A stretch of DNA of 64,000 bases from Salinisphaera sp002433465 (GTDB lineage Bacteria; Pseudomonadota; Gammaproteobacteria; Nevskiales; Salinisphaeraceae): positions 1 to 64,000 of the forward strand of contig NZ_APNL01000001.1 of assembly GCF_040361435.1 (NCBI RefSeq), written 5' to 3'. The notes under the pieces are model-generated. The model was not told the DNA's origin. It was given only the letters and a program-made list of their open reading frames with translations, and searched no databases. Position numbers and translations under genes: made by a program. Below are positions 16,515 to 26,020 of the stretch, in pieces; the first letter of the stretch is position 1; each line of letters begins with the position of its first letter.

Positions 16515-19010
16515 ATGAATCAAGACTTGCCCGTAGAACGCATCATGCAGACGGGGCTTCTCAGCTGCGATCGGCATACGCCGCTGGACGTGGCCGCAGC
16601 ACGCATGGCCGAACGCCGCTGCAGCTCGATGCTGGTAATGGAAAACGACGAGCCGGTGGGCATATGGACCGAGCACGACTGCATTTACCTGGATTTCGCC
16701 GACCCCGGCGCGCTACGCCAGCCGATCGGCGACCTGATGATCGAATCCATCGCCACGATTGCCGCCGACGCCTCGCTTGGCGAGGCGGCCATGCGTTTCG
16801 CTGCCGAAAACCGGCATCATTTTCTGGTGGTGGATGAGGCCCAGGCGCCGCTGGGCATTCTTTCGCGAAGCGATGCCGTGCTCAATCAGGGGCTGGAGAG
16901 CTACCTGCGGCTGCGCGAGGTTCGCCACGCCATGTGCAAAACGCCGCTGGTGTTGCCGGGTACGCTGACCCTCGGCGAGCTCGCCTCGCGCATGCGCTTT
17001 ACCCACACCGATGCTGCGGTGATCACGCAGCCCGGGCAGGCTCTGGGCATCATCACCGAGCGCGATCTCGTGCGGTTCGTGGCCGCGCATCCGGGGCAGG
17101 TGAGCGTGGGCGAACTGGCCACCCGACCGCTGTTGAGCGTGGCGCCGGGCGATACGCTGATTCATGCCCGCGATCAGCTGATCGCGAACCGGGTAAGGCA
17201 TCTGGCCGTCATTGATGAAAGCGAGCAGGTCGTCGGCCTGCTCGGTTTTCGCGAGATGCTGGACGGCAACGAGCAGTTCTATATCGAAGACCTGCGCCAG
17301 GCGCTCGCCCAGCGCGATCAGGCGCTGTCGCAATCGCGCTTCAACCTGGAGCTGGCCGAGCGGGTCATCGATGCCTCGCTGGAAGGCATCATCATCACCG
17401 ATGCGCAGACCCATATCGAGTTCGTCAATCCCGCCTTTACCCATATGACCGGCTATCGACCGGAAGAGGTGATCGGACGTACGCCCGCGCTGCTGTCTTC
17501 CGGTCGCCACGAGGCGGATTTCTACGCGCGCATGTGGCATTCGCTCAAGAGCAACGGCTACTGGCGCGGCGAAATATGGAACCGGCGCAAGAACGGCCAG
17601 CTGTACCTGGAGCTGCTGACCGTGACCGCGATTCGCGACGAGGCCGGCGAAACCACCAACTATGCGGCCTTGTTCAGCGACATCACCCATATTCGGGAAA
17701 ACGAAGAACAGGTCCGGCGGCTGGCCTACTACGATGCGTTGACGCGCCTGCCCAATCGCCGCCTGCTCGAAGACCGTCTGTCGTTGTCCATGCGTCATGC
17801 CCATCGCAACAGCCGGCGTCTGGCAGTGATCTTCATCGACCTGGACCACTTCAAGCAGGTCAACGATTCGCTGGGCCATGCCATCGGCGACGAGCTGCTG
17901 CTGCAGGTCTCCCAGCGCCTGAGCGCACGCCTGCGCGAGGACGACACGCTCGCGCGCCTGGGCGGCGATGAATTCATTGCCCTGCTGCCCGATCTCGACG
18001 AGCCGGCGGAGGCCACCCACATCGCCGGGCGGCTGATCGCGGCCATCAGTGAGCCGTTCAAGATCGACGGCCACGAGTTTCGTGTGGGCGGCAGCCTGGG
18101 AATCAGTTTCTATCCCGATGATGCAGCGACCATCGACGACCTGATGCGCAATGCCGATGCGGCCATGTATCGGGCCAAACAGGAAGGCCGCAATACCTAT
18201 CGGCTGTTCAATTCGAAAACCCATGTGCAGGAAAACCATCACCTGGCCATGGAAAGCGCGCTGCGCGATACCGCGGAAACCGGCGCGGGGCTCGACGTGC
18301 ACTATCAGCCCATTTTCGATACCCGCAGCGGCGCCCTGCGCGGGGCCGAGGCGTTGCTGCGCTGGCAACATCCCGGCTTTGGCCACGTCGCGCCGGCGGA
18401 TTTCATACCGGTGGCCGAACGCTCGGGCCTGATCCTGCCGCTCGGGCGGCGCCTGATCCGCAAGGTGGCCGCACAGCAGCAGCGCTGGCTCGCGGCGGGC
18501 CAGGCCGTGGTGCCGGTGGCAGTCAATCTCTCGGCCAAGCAGTTCTGGCAGAACGACCTGCCGGCGCGCCTTGCCGCGATTTTCTCCGAGCACGAGCTGC
18601 CGCCCGGCCTGATCGACGTCGAGCTCACCGAGAGCACGCTGCTGGATGAAAGCCAGCAGGCGACCCATATACTGCAGTCCCTGCGCGAACTCGGCTGTGG
18701 CGTGGCGATCGACGATTTCGGCACCGGCTATTCATCGCTGCGCTATCTGCAGGATTTGCCGGTCACCACCCTTAAAATCGATCGCAGCTTCGTGGCCCGC
18801 ATGCAGACCGCCCACGGCAGTCGGGCGATCGTGGCGGCGGTCACCGGCCTGGCCCACGAGCTGGGTCTCAAGGTGGTGGCCGAAGGGGTCGAGCAGGCCT
18901 CGCAGCTGGCCGCACTGAAGCAGTACCCCGTGCACTGCGTGCAGGGGTTTCATCTGGGCATGCCGGTTGCCGCCGACGTGTTCGCCCGCGAGTGGCTGGG
19001 CTCGGCATAA
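16515..19010 (+). CDS. Four-CBS, PAS, GGDEF, EAL protein
   Basis: 831 residues, soluble. Four CBS motifs lie in tandem (about 6-57, 70-122, 137-190, 197-250), followed by a coiled linker, a PAS domain (about 280-395), GGDEF (about 400-565) and EAL (about 575-825). Both catalytic signatures are intact: RLGGDEF (481-487) and GAEALLRW (610-617), plus IDDFGTGYSSL. CBS pairs usually bind adenine nucleotides, so energy or nucleotide status may set c-di-GMP output (inference). The ATG at 16515 begins the first CBS; upstream in-frame codons look non-coding. No strong ribosome site is visible. Confidence 0.93.
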   Translation: MNQDLPVERIMQTGLLSCDRHTPLDVAAARMAERRCSSMLVMENDEPVGIWTEHDCIYLDFADPGALRQPIGDLMIESIATIAADASLGEAAMRFAAENRHHFLVVDEAQAPLGILSRSDAVLNQGLESYLRLREVRHAMCKTPLVLPGTLTLGELASRMRFTHTDAAVITQPGQALGIITERDLVRFVAAHPGQVSVGELATRPLLSVAPGDTLIHARDQLIANRVRHLAVIDESEQVVGLLGFREMLDGNEQFYIEDLRQALAQRDQALSQSRFNLELAERVIDASLEGIIITDAQTHIEFVNPAFTHMTGYRPEEVIGRTPALLSSGRHEADFYARMWHSLKSNGYWRGEIWNRRKNGQLYLELLTVTAIRDEAGETTNYAALFSDITHIRENEEQVRRLAYYDALTRLPNRRLLEDRLSLSMRHAHRNSRRLAVIFIDLDHFKQVNDSLGHAIGDELLLQVSQRLSARLREDDTLARLGGDEFIALLPDLDEPAEATHIAGRLIAAISEPFKIDGHEFRVGGSLGISFYPDDAATIDDLMRNADAAMYRAKQEGRNTYRLFNSKTHVQENHHLAMESALRDTAETGAGLDVHYQPIFDTRSGALRGAEALLRWQHPGFGHVAPADFIPVAERSGLILPLGRRLIRKVAAQQQRWLAAGQAVVPVAVNLSAKQFWQNDLPARLAAIFSEHELPPGLIDVELTESTLLDESQQATHILQSLRELGCGVAIDDFGTGYSSLRYLQDLPVTTLKIDRSFVARMQTAHGSRAIVAAVTGLAHELGLKVVAEGVEQASQLAALKQYPVHCVQGFHLGMPVAADVFAREWLGSA

Positions 19011-19127
19011 ACCTGGCTGGCGCACGCGCGGGGGCGGATGGCGATCCGCTGGCCACAACCGCGGGCAGGCAGCAGGCGGCCGATCAGCTATGCCGCCGTG
19101 AGCCCTTTTTGAATTAGGCTAGACGCG

Positions 19128-20042
19128 ATGCTCGCGATCCAGAATGCACTGGGGCCCTTGTTTGCACTGATTTTATTCGGTGCCGTACTGGGGCGCCTCA
19201 ACTATCCGGGCGGCGATTTCTGGCCGCGTGCGGAGCGGCTGGTCTACTACGTATTCTTTCCGGCTCTGCTGGTTCATACGCTGGCCACGGCGGATGTCGC
19301 CGATGTGCCGATAGCCCGGCTGGCGTTGGTGTGTCTGGGTACGATATTGGCCGTAGCGATCGGTCTGTGGTGTTTGCGCCGCTATCTGGCGCGCGGCGAC
19401 GCTGCCTTCACCTCGGTGTTCCAGGGCGCACTGCGCTTCAATACCTATGTTGCGGTTGCCGGGGCCGGCGCTCTGCATGGCCAGGCCGGCATGGCGAGCG
19501 CAGCGGTGGTAATCGCCTTGCTCGTGCCGACGGTCAATCTGTTGAGCGTGGCCTGTTTCATTGGCGTGGGCACATTGGGCCGCAGGAGCCTGGCTCGCAG
19601 CCTGCTTGAACTGGTGCGCAACCCGCTGATCCTGGCGTGCGTCGTCGGCATCGCGCTCAATGCCCTGCATATCGGCCTGCCGGGTTGGAGCGGGCCGCTG
19701 CTCGAACTGGTCGGGCGGCCGGCGTTGCCGATTGGGCTGATCGCCGTCGGGGTGGCGCTGCGTCCGCGCTATCTCGTACACGGCGGGCGCACGCTCTGGC
19801 TTACCAGCGCCGTGAAGCTCGGACTCGTGCCAGCGCTTGCCATGACGCTGGCCTGGGGGATGTCGCTCGATCCGGTCAGCCGCGACGTGGTTTTGCTGTT
19901 CACCGGCATATCGACGGCGACGTCCGCCTATATTCTGGCCCGCCAATTGGGTGGCGACGGTGAACTCATGGCGGCCGTGATTACGCTGCAGACAGCCCTC
20001 GCGATGTTGACGTTACCGCTGTGGCTGCTGCTGGCGGGCTGA
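19128..20042 (+). CDS. AEC family transporter
   Basis: 304 residues with about ten hydrophobic segments in two halves, as in auxin efflux carrier-type permeases. FFPALLVHTLA in the first half and ARQLGGDGELMAAVITLQT near the C-terminus match the family. The substrate could be a small organic acid or similar, but it cannot be told from sequence. It stands alone and converges on the PAS-GGDEF gene with a 17-bp gap. Confidence 0.85.
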   Translation: MLAIQNALGPLFALILFGAVLGRLNYPGGDFWPRAERLVYYVFFPALLVHTLATADVADVPIARLALVCLGTILAVAIGLWCLRRYLARGDAAFTSVFQGALRFNTYVAVAGAGALHGQAGMASAAVVIALLVPTVNLLSVACFIGVGTLGRRSLARSLLELVRNPLILACVVGIALNALHIGLPGWSGPLLELVGRPALPIGLIAVGVALRPRYLVHGGRTLWLTSAVKLGLVPALAMTLAWGMSLDPVSRDVVLLFTGISTATSAYILARQLGGDGELMAAVITLQTALAMLTLPLWLLLAG

Positions 20043-20059
20043 CCCGAGCGGGGCGTCGG

Positions 20060-21037
20060 TCAGGCCGCCGGGCCGCAGACCGCGTTGCGGCCGGCATCCT
20101 TGGCGCGGTAAAGGGCGCGATCGGAGAGGATCATCAGGTCGTGAAACGATTGGCATTCAGGCGCCAGGGTCGCGACGCCCGTGCTGATGGTTACATGGAT
20201 ACTGTGCCCGCCGGTTACCGCCACCGGCTGGCGGGCCACTTCGAGTCGTAGTCGATCGGCCAGTTCCAGTGCTTCGTCCAGGCCTACTGCGGGCAATACA
20301 ATGGCAAATTCTTCGCCGCCGATCCGTCCCACCGTGTCCACATGCGCGCGGGTGCCCCCACTGCAGCGCTGCGCGATCGCCCGAATGACTTCGTCGCCGG
20401 CGACATGGCCCAGCGTGTCATTGACGCGTTTGAACCAGTCGATATCGATGAGCAATAGCGCCAGCTCGTGCCTGAGCCGACGCGCGCGCAGAAACTCGTC
20501 TTCGCCGGCTTTCAACAGATAGCGACGATTGCGAAGACCGGTGAGCGAATCGCTGGTGGCCAGGGCATGCAGTTCTGCGTTCATGCGTTCGAGCAGGGCG
20601 TTCTGCTCGCGCAGTTTCTCGTTGAGCGCCTGCAACTCTTCTTCCTGGCGCTTCTTGATGTCGAGGTTGAAGCTCACCCCACAGAAGCGGTGACCCGGGT
20701 TCTCGCCTTCGCGGTCCAGTATCTTGCCGTAGTTGGCATACCAGACCCAGGCGCCGGACTTGGCTCGAATACGGAATTCGCTGTAGTAGCGCTGTGTCTT
20801 CGCGGCGAGATGGTCGGCGATGGCCTGTTCCACCGCCGGTTTGTCGTCGGGGTGCATCAGGGAGAATATGTCGTCGATATAGCCTGCCGCTTCGCTCTTG
20901 TCGTAGCCCAGGTCGGAAAAGACCCGGTCCAACCCGAAGATGACTTCGCCGGTGAGCAGGTCGTTCTCCCACAGGTCGAGCCCGCTACATTCCAGCGCCA
21001 GATCCAGCCTTCTTCTATAGAGCGCTTCTTCTTCCAT
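20060..21037 (-). CDS. PAS-GGDEF diguanylate cyclase
   Basis: 325 residues, no membrane segment. A PAS/PAC fold spans about 10-130 (LWENDLLTGEV, MHPDDKPAVEQ), followed by a coiled coil (about 130-160) and a GGDEF domain with an intact GGEEF at 240-244 and the metal-binding LLIDIDWFKRVND. It should make c-di-GMP from GTP when its PAS domain is triggered. It starts 18 bp after the stop of the DUF917 gene on the same strand, so the two may be cotranscribed. No clear ribosome site is visible. Confidence 0.93.
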   Translation of the reverse strand: MEEEALYRRRLDLALECSGLDLWENDLLTGEVIFGLDRVFSDLGYDKSEAAGYIDDIFSLMHPDDKPAVEQAIADHLAAKTQRYYSEFRIRAKSGAWVWYANYGKILDREGENPGHRFCGVSFNLDIKKRQEEELQALNEKLREQNALLERMNAELHALATSDSLTGLRNRRYLLKAGEDEFLRARRLRHELALLLIDIDWFKRVNDTLGHVAGDEVIRAIAQRCSGGTRAHVDTVGRIGGEEFAIVLPAVGLDEALELADRLRLEVARQPVAVTGGHSIHVTISTGVATLAPECQSFHDLMILSDRALYRAKDAGRNAVCGPAA

Positions 21038-21055
21038 GCGGGCAGTCTGAGGTGA

Positions 21056-22234
21056 TCAGCCGGGCACTCGGCCACCGTAGCCGATCGCGCGCAACAGGGT
21101 GGTAAAACTCTCTACCACGCCGGCGGCGCGACGAAAGGCGGGGGCAGCATCGATCTTGATGACGCTTAGGGCGATGCCGGTGCTCCGTGCGTTGGCTCGA
21201 TCATAGTAGGGGGCGAGGTCGTCGAAGGCGTTCGAGAAGCCGCGTCCCGTGTGCTCGGCGTAGTAGCAGATCGAGTCCGGTGCCACGACAAGCGGGGCTT
21301 CGTGCTGCGCCGAATACAGAATCAGATTCTCGTTCATGTTGTAGATGAAGTACGTATTGCGGCTCTGGCCGATATCCGGATGGTCGTCCAGCCTGATGGT
21401 GCCCACGTCGAGCGAAGCCTGACTGGTCGCCTGCTTGACGTCGGTGATGTAAACCTGGATTAAAGCGGCCGACGCGCGTCGGCCGGTGATCGCTGTAATG
21501 CGTTCAACCACCGCCTGCGTCGCCGGTTTTTCGTCCCCCTGCATGAGATATTGCCCCAATTTGCGCGTTTGTTCTAACGTGCCGGGCAAATAATTGTTTT
21601 TTAATGCGAACCCGTTGCTCCGGGTCGACGGCCAGAGCATGATCGCCGCATAGCTGCCAAATGCATTGACCAGACTGCCTGCCAACGACTCCACTTCGGC
21701 AGCGCTTGCGGCGCCGATACGGGCCGACCGGATTGCGCCGGCCGAGGCAGCATCGTCGGCCAGCACGCAGGGGCTGGGCGCCAGCCCGGCGGCACCGCCG
21801 TAGACGGTCTGTGGCAGTTGGGGGACGGCACGGCCGGCGCCGTCGCCGTCGACCACCCACGCGATCGATTGGCTGTTCAATGCCGCCGCGATCAGAGGTA
21901 CGGTGGAATTGATCGGCCCGATCTCGACCGGAATCACGCAGCGCGGCGTCATGCCGCAAAGCGTGCCGAAAGCGTCCACGGTGTTGTGCATGGCGCGTTC
22001 GATATCGGCCAGGGCCAGATGCTCGGCCGCGTCGGGCGAGCCCATCATGGCGAGTACGCAAGCATCGGTCGCGCCGTCGTAGTCGCGCACCTCGACGGTG
22101 CCGGTCCAGCCGCTATCGCCCAGCTCGGCGATGACGTTGTGTGCGTCGTGATAGCTGCCACCGCCACCGCTACCCAGCAGTGCCGCCCCCACGGCGACCG
22201 AACGAAAATCTTCCAGGCCGTAGCGATAGCTCAT
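21056..22234 (-). CDS. DUF917 family protein (hydantoin-metabolism-like)
   Basis: 392 residues. The N-terminal glycine-rich GAALLGSGGGGSYHDA, then PVEIGPINSTVPLIAAA and VVDGDGAGRAVPQL, are the defining DUF917 motifs. Family members include S-methyl-thiohydantoin desulfurase and proteins next to hydantoinases. No hydantoinase gene lies nearby, so the substrate is unknown. It is followed closely by a diguanylate cyclase gene, which is an unusual partner. The start ATG at 22234 suits the family N-terminus. Confidence 0.85.
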   Translation of the reverse strand: MSYRYGLEDFRSVAVGAALLGSGGGGSYHDAHNVIAELGDSGWTGTVEVRDYDGATDACVLAMMGSPDAAEHLALADIERAMHNTVDAFGTLCGMTPRCVIPVEIGPINSTVPLIAAALNSQSIAWVVDGDGAGRAVPQLPQTVYGGAAGLAPSPCVLADDAASAGAIRSARIGAASAAEVESLAGSLVNAFGSYAAIMLWPSTRSNGFALKNNYLPGTLEQTRKLGQYLMQGDEKPATQAVVERITAITGRRASAALIQVYITDVKQATSQASLDVGTIRLDDHPDIGQSRNTYFIYNMNENLILYSAQHEAPLVVAPDSICYYAEHTGRGFSNAFDDLAPYYDRANARSTGIALSVIKIDAAPAFRRAAGVVESFTTLLRAIGYGGRVPG

Positions 22235-22441
22235 GGGTTTTTCGGGCCGGTTGGGTTGCTTCTACTTTGTCGGCGCGCGAATCGGGTTCTTAATTGGCCA
22301 TTGCGCAAAAGTCCTTCTGCGCCCTGTGCGCTACCCGCGGGCAGGGCCCGATCTTGTTGTGTACGTCCCGGGGCGCGTTTCGTGAGCGAACGTCTCCGGT
22401 ATCCTGTGCGGCCCAATTCATGTCTTCCAGGACAGGCGCCC

Positions 22442-22738
22442 ATGAGTGGAAAAAGCCTATCTCCGGCGTTTCGCAGCCGCGCGGACGAAGTGATCGATAT
22501 TGCCAACCGCCAGTCGCAGAGCGTGTCGGCCGGCCAGGTCAGTGCTTCGCTGATGTACGCCACGGCGCGGTTCAATGCCTTTCAGGTCGCGGCCACGGCC
22601 GAAACCCGCGACGATATGGCCGAGGAGCGCGACAACGCCATCGAGTACTTCACGGCCCAGTACCGCAAGATGTTCGAAGACCATTTCGATGAATGCATGG
22701 CGAACTTCGATCGTCATACTGGTCGCGACAAGTCGTAG
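22442..22738 (+). CDS. DUF3144 family protein
   Basis: 98 residues, helical and acidic. IDIANRQSQSVSAGQVSASL and AIEYFTAQYRKMFEDHFDE match DUF3144, a small gammaproteobacterial protein family of unknown function. AGGA lies about 10 bases before the ATG. It is divergent from the DUF917 gene and 47 bp upstream of a DUF72 gene. Confidence 0.85.
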   Translation: MSGKSLSPAFRSRADEVIDIANRQSQSVSAGQVSASLMYATARFNAFQVAATAETRDDMAEERDNAIEYFTAQYRKMFEDHFDECMANFDRHTGRDKS

Positions 22739-22785
22739 GGGCGCCGACTTGCCCGGGGTGAGTGGAATCCGGCCAGGGGCGATCG

Positions 22786-23832
22786 ATGGTGGCTGATCAC
22801 CCGTCTGACCCGGCGCGCACCGGATCGCTGTTTGCCGATGAGGCGTCGGCCCACGCCGGGGTGGGCGCGGCCGTGCCGGATGAAGCGCTCAAGCGGTTGG
22901 CGGTGCAGCTGCCGGCCCATCTGCGCCTGGGGACGTCGTCCTGGCATTTCCCCGGCTGGGCGAACCGCGTGTGGGATCGGCTGTACAGCGAAAAACAGCT
23001 CTCGCGTGCGGGTTTGTCGGCCTATGCCCGTCACCCGCTGTTCGGGGCGGTGAGCCTGGACCGCGCCTTTTATCGGCCCCTGAGCGTTGCCCAGTACGCA
23101 GCCTATGCCGAACAGGTCCCGGACGGGTTTCGCTTTCTGGTCAAGGCGCCGGCCCGGGTGACCGATGCGCTTATTCGTGAAAGCGGCGGCCAGGGCGTAC
23201 GCGACAACCCCGATTTTCTGGACGCGGACCTGGCCTGGCACGAGTTCGCCGCGCCCGCGAGCGAGGGCCTGGGCGAAAAGCTCGGCGCGCTGGTGTTTCA
23301 GATCAGCCCGCTGCCGGGGCGCGTGCTGGCCGATCTCGATGCCTTGATTGCCCGGCTGCACGAGGTGCTGTGCCGCATGCAGCAGGTCAAGGCGCGGGTG
23401 CCCCATGCCGTCGTCGCGGTCGAAGTACGTAACCCGCAGTGGTTGGCTCCGGCGTTCGTCGATGCGCTCAAGGACAGTGGTGCGACATACTGCCTCGGGC
23501 TGCACCCGAAGATGCCGGCTCCGGGCGACCAACTGCCCATTCTGCGCCAGCTCTGGCCCGGCCCCTTCGTGTGCCGATGGAACCTCAACCCCCGACACGG
23601 CGCCTACGGCTACGAGGCCGCGCGCGAGAGCTATGCCCCGTTCGACCAGATGGTCGACCCCGACCCGCATACGCGCGAGATCGTTGCCCGCGTGGCGGCC
23701 GGAACGGCCGGTCAGGATCAGCCGGTGTATATCACCATCAACAACAAGGCCGAAGGCTGTGCGCCGGAATCGGTGCGGGCGCTGGCTGATGCCATCCAGT
23801 CGCTGGCCACCCGCGGCCGCGATCGCAGCTAG
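22786..23832 (+). CDS. DUF72 family protein (first paralogue)
   Basis: 348 residues from the ATG at 22786, supported by AGGGG 6 bases upstream; a GTG at 22762 is possible. LRLGTSSWHFPGW, DRAFYRP, VPDGFRFLVKAPARVTD and WNLNPRHG match DUF72 (YecE-like), a TIM-barrel fold of unknown reaction. The product is longer than usual, with an N-terminal extension of about 45 residues. A second DUF72 gene lies 3.4 kb downstream. Confidence 0.88.
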   Translation: MVADHPSDPARTGSLFADEASAHAGVGAAVPDEALKRLAVQLPAHLRLGTSSWHFPGWANRVWDRLYSEKQLSRAGLSAYARHPLFGAVSLDRAFYRPLSVAQYAAYAEQVPDGFRFLVKAPARVTDALIRESGGQGVRDNPDFLDADLAWHEFAAPASEGLGEKLGALVFQISPLPGRVLADLDALIARLHEVLCRMQQVKARVPHAVVAVEVRNPQWLAPAFVDALKDSGATYCLGLHPKMPAPGDQLPILRQLWPGPFVCRWNLNPRHGAYGYEAARESYAPFDQMVDPDPHTREIVARVAAGTAGQDQPVYITINNKAEGCAPESVRALADAIQSLATRGRDRS

Positions 23833-23917
23833 CGGCTTCTATACTGATACCTGCTGCGCTCGGCCGCCGATCCGGCACGGGCGTATACCGAATTCATTCA
23901 TTTGAACGAGCATTGCC

Positions 23918-24235
23918 ATGGACGAACAGACCCGTATCGAAGCCGAAGCCGCCGCTTTTCGTGGCCTGGTCAAGCATCTGCAAGCCAGGACCGACGTGCA
24001 GAACATCGATCTGATGAATCTGGCGGGCTTCTGTCGTAACTGCCTGTCGAAATGGTATCGCGCCGAGGCCGAGCTTCGCGGCGCTTCGATCAGCGATGCC
24101 GAGGCGCGTGAACATGTTTATGGCATGCCGTATGCTGACTACAAGCAGCAATACCAGACGCCGGCTACGGCGGATCAGAAGGCGCAGTTCACGGCCGGCG
24201 AAGACGGCCACGCCGACACCCGCGCAGGTAACTAG
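23918..24235 (+). CDS. DUF1244 family protein
   Basis: 105 residues. The block NIDLMNLAGFCRNCLSKWY with its CRNC pair and VYGMPYADYK are signature features of DUF1244, a helical family whose role is unknown. The two Cys residues might bind a metal or be redox-active. The ATG at 23918 gives the family-typical N-terminus. The C-terminal tail is polar and likely disordered. Confidence 0.88.
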   Translation: MDEQTRIEAEAAAFRGLVKHLQARTDVQNIDLMNLAGFCRNCLSKWYRAEAELRGASISDAEAREHVYGMPYADYKQQYQTPATADQKAQFTAGEDGHADTRAGN

Positions 24236-24260
24236 CGCCGGTTAGCAATCTCGCAGCGCT

Positions 24261-25082
24261 TTATGCCGCGGGTGCCAGATGAATCCTGTTACGGCCCGCA
24301 TTCTTGGCTTCATAGACCGCCTGATCGGCGTGATCGATGAGCGTGGTGATCTGGCTGTTGCGGGCGTTGTCGGCCGTGGCCACGCCGATGCTCAGCGTGA
24401 TGTAGAGCGTGTGCTCGCCGACGGTGATCGGGGTACGCTGGATATGTTCACGCAGGGCTTCGGCGATATCGCGTGCGTCGGCCGGCGGCGTGTTGTAAAG
24501 CAGGCCCGCAAATTCTTCGCCGCCGAAGCGGTACAACAGGCCACGTGCCGACAGCTGCCCGTCGATCGCCTCGGCCACGCGGCAGAGAATGATGTCTCCG
24601 ATGCGATGGCCGTAGGTGTCGTTCACGCGTTTGAAATGATCGATGTCGATGAACAGCAGGGCCACGGCGGTATCGGTCTGCAACTGGTGGACGGCGGCTT
24701 CGAACAGCGCACGCCGGTTGGGTAGATCGGTCAGTTCGTCGGTGCGTGCGAGTCGATACAACGCGTGTTCGGCTTCGTCGAGACGTTTGATCAGCGACAG
24801 CAGCGCGACCATCATCGCGGGCATGATCGTGAGGGAACAGGCAAGCGCGATCAGGTAGCCGATCGCGCCGTGCCGCAGGCCGGCCAGTTCCAGGCTGACG
24901 CCGGTGACCGCAAAGGCAATAAGGGTCGAGGCGAACGTGAAGATGGCCGTGCCTTTCCAGACGCCGACGCGGCGTACGAACGAGCGTAGCCGCCCCGACG
25001 GCGCGTGCTGATGCGAAACGAGGCGGCGGCCCGGCCGCGAATGTGCCGGTGAGCGATTACGACAAGGTGCAAACACGGTCAT
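24261..25082 (-). CDS. Membrane GGDEF diguanylate cyclase
   Basis: 273 residues. An Arg-rich N-terminus is followed by two hydrophobic segments (about 42-67 and 73-98), a short coiled linker and a GGDEF domain (about 110-270) with GGEEF intact at 187-191 and LFIDIDHFKRVND. It should synthesise c-di-GMP at the inner membrane. The start is uncertain because the first 35 residues look unusual and no ribosome site is visible. It ends 25 bp from the convergent DUF1244 gene. Confidence 0.9.
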   Translation of the reverse strand: MTVFAPCRNRSPAHSRPGRRLVSHQHAPSGRLRSFVRRVGVWKGTAIFTFASTLIAFAVTGVSLELAGLRHGAIGYLIALACSLTIMPAMMVALLSLIKRLDEAEHALYRLARTDELTDLPNRRALFEAAVHQLQTDTAVALLFIDIDHFKRVNDTYGHRIGDIILCRVAEAIDGQLSARGLLYRFGGEEFAGLLYNTPPADARDIAEALREHIQRTPITVGEHTLYITLSIGVATADNARNSQITTLIDHADQAVYEAKNAGRNRIHLAPAA

Positions 25083-25146
25083 TCATAAGGTATGGAACCG
25101 CCCGGCTGATACGGGCTTCTATCGGCTTAGAACTCGCCTAGCTTGA

Positions 25147-25176
25147 AAGTGGCACTGATTAAAGTGGCACTGATTA
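25147..25176. repeat. Perfect 15-bp tandem duplication
   Basis: AAGTGGCACTGATTA occurs twice head to tail. It lies in the 280-bp gap between the GGDEF gene start and the DUF1275 gene end. It could be a slippage product, or a doubled binding site in the promoter of the GGDEF gene, whose start is about 65 bp away. Confidence 0.85.
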
Positions 25177-25363
25177 TCGTGCCAACGTCGCGCGAATGCT
25201 AGGGAAAATCGTACCAAATCCTTTGGGTTGCGCTGAGTGGGCGCCGATTACGGTTGGCCGCAAACGCGCCGCCACGGCGCCCGCAGCTTGACCTGCCCCT
25301 GAGCAGTCGCTGCGCCTTGTAGTTCCCTGGCAGCGACCTCGAAGTCGAGCCGCAAGGCGTTGA

Positions 25364-26020
25364 TCAGAGCTTCGGGTTCGCGTCGGCACCGATATAGCGG
25401 TGCGCCGCGACGCCGAGTGCAGCCGCGGCCAGAGCAGCGAACCACAGGCCGTCCAGGCCGATACGGTTATAGACGGCCGCCCCGACCAGCGTGCCGACCA
25501 CCAGGCCAAGCCATAGCAGCAGGTACCAGGCCCATGCGAAACGATCGCCCTGGCCGAGCAGGGCCGAGGTCACGCGCTGGCCGAGCTTGACCAGCGTGCC
25601 GGTCATATAAGTCAGCCCGATGGTGACTTCGCCATTGCGTTCGAACACGGTGTTCTCTGCCCCCATGGCCAGGGCCATGAACATGACCGCCAGCGAGCTC
25701 ATGCCGGCGTCGTTAGAGATCGCGGCCGCGCACAGCAGCACCGTTACAAGCGCGACCACGGCGCTCGGGCGGCGACTGCGCGCGACCTGGCCGGTGAGCG
25801 TGCCCAGCACCACGCCGGCCACGAACAGGCCGATCAGCATCGCCGGCAGGGCGGCCTTCGACCAGGCGCTTTCCAGCCCCACGCCCAGCCGTGTGGAGTT
25901 CCCGCTCATGAACGACACGAAGTAGCCGCCCAGCGCGATGAAGCCCATCGCATCGACATAGCCCGACAGCGACGTCAGGCCGGCAGCAATCACACGTTCG
26001 CGGCGGCGGTAGCTGATCAC
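25364..26020 (-). CDS. DUF1275 (YoaK-like) membrane protein
   Basis: Six hydrophobic segments, with SLSGYVDAMGFIALGGYF and SFMSGNSTRLGVGL near the N-terminus as in DUF1275/YoaK proteins. The start is uncertain. I chose the GTG at 26020, which gives 218 residues with the family motif about 20 residues in; an alternative GTG at 26152 adds 44 residues that look non-coding. No ribosome site decides this. Function is unknown; a small-molecule permease is suspected for the family. Confidence 0.8.
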   Translation of the reverse strand: MISYRRRERVIAAGLTSLSGYVDAMGFIALGGYFVSFMSGNSTRLGVGLESAWSKAALPAMLIGLFVAGVVLGTLTGQVARSRRPSAVVALVTVLLCAAAISNDAGMSSLAVMFMALAMGAENTVFERNGEVTIGLTYMTGTLVKLGQRVTSALLGQGDRFAWAWYLLLWLGLVVGTLVGAAVYNRIGLDGLWFAALAAAALGVAAHRYIGADANPKL

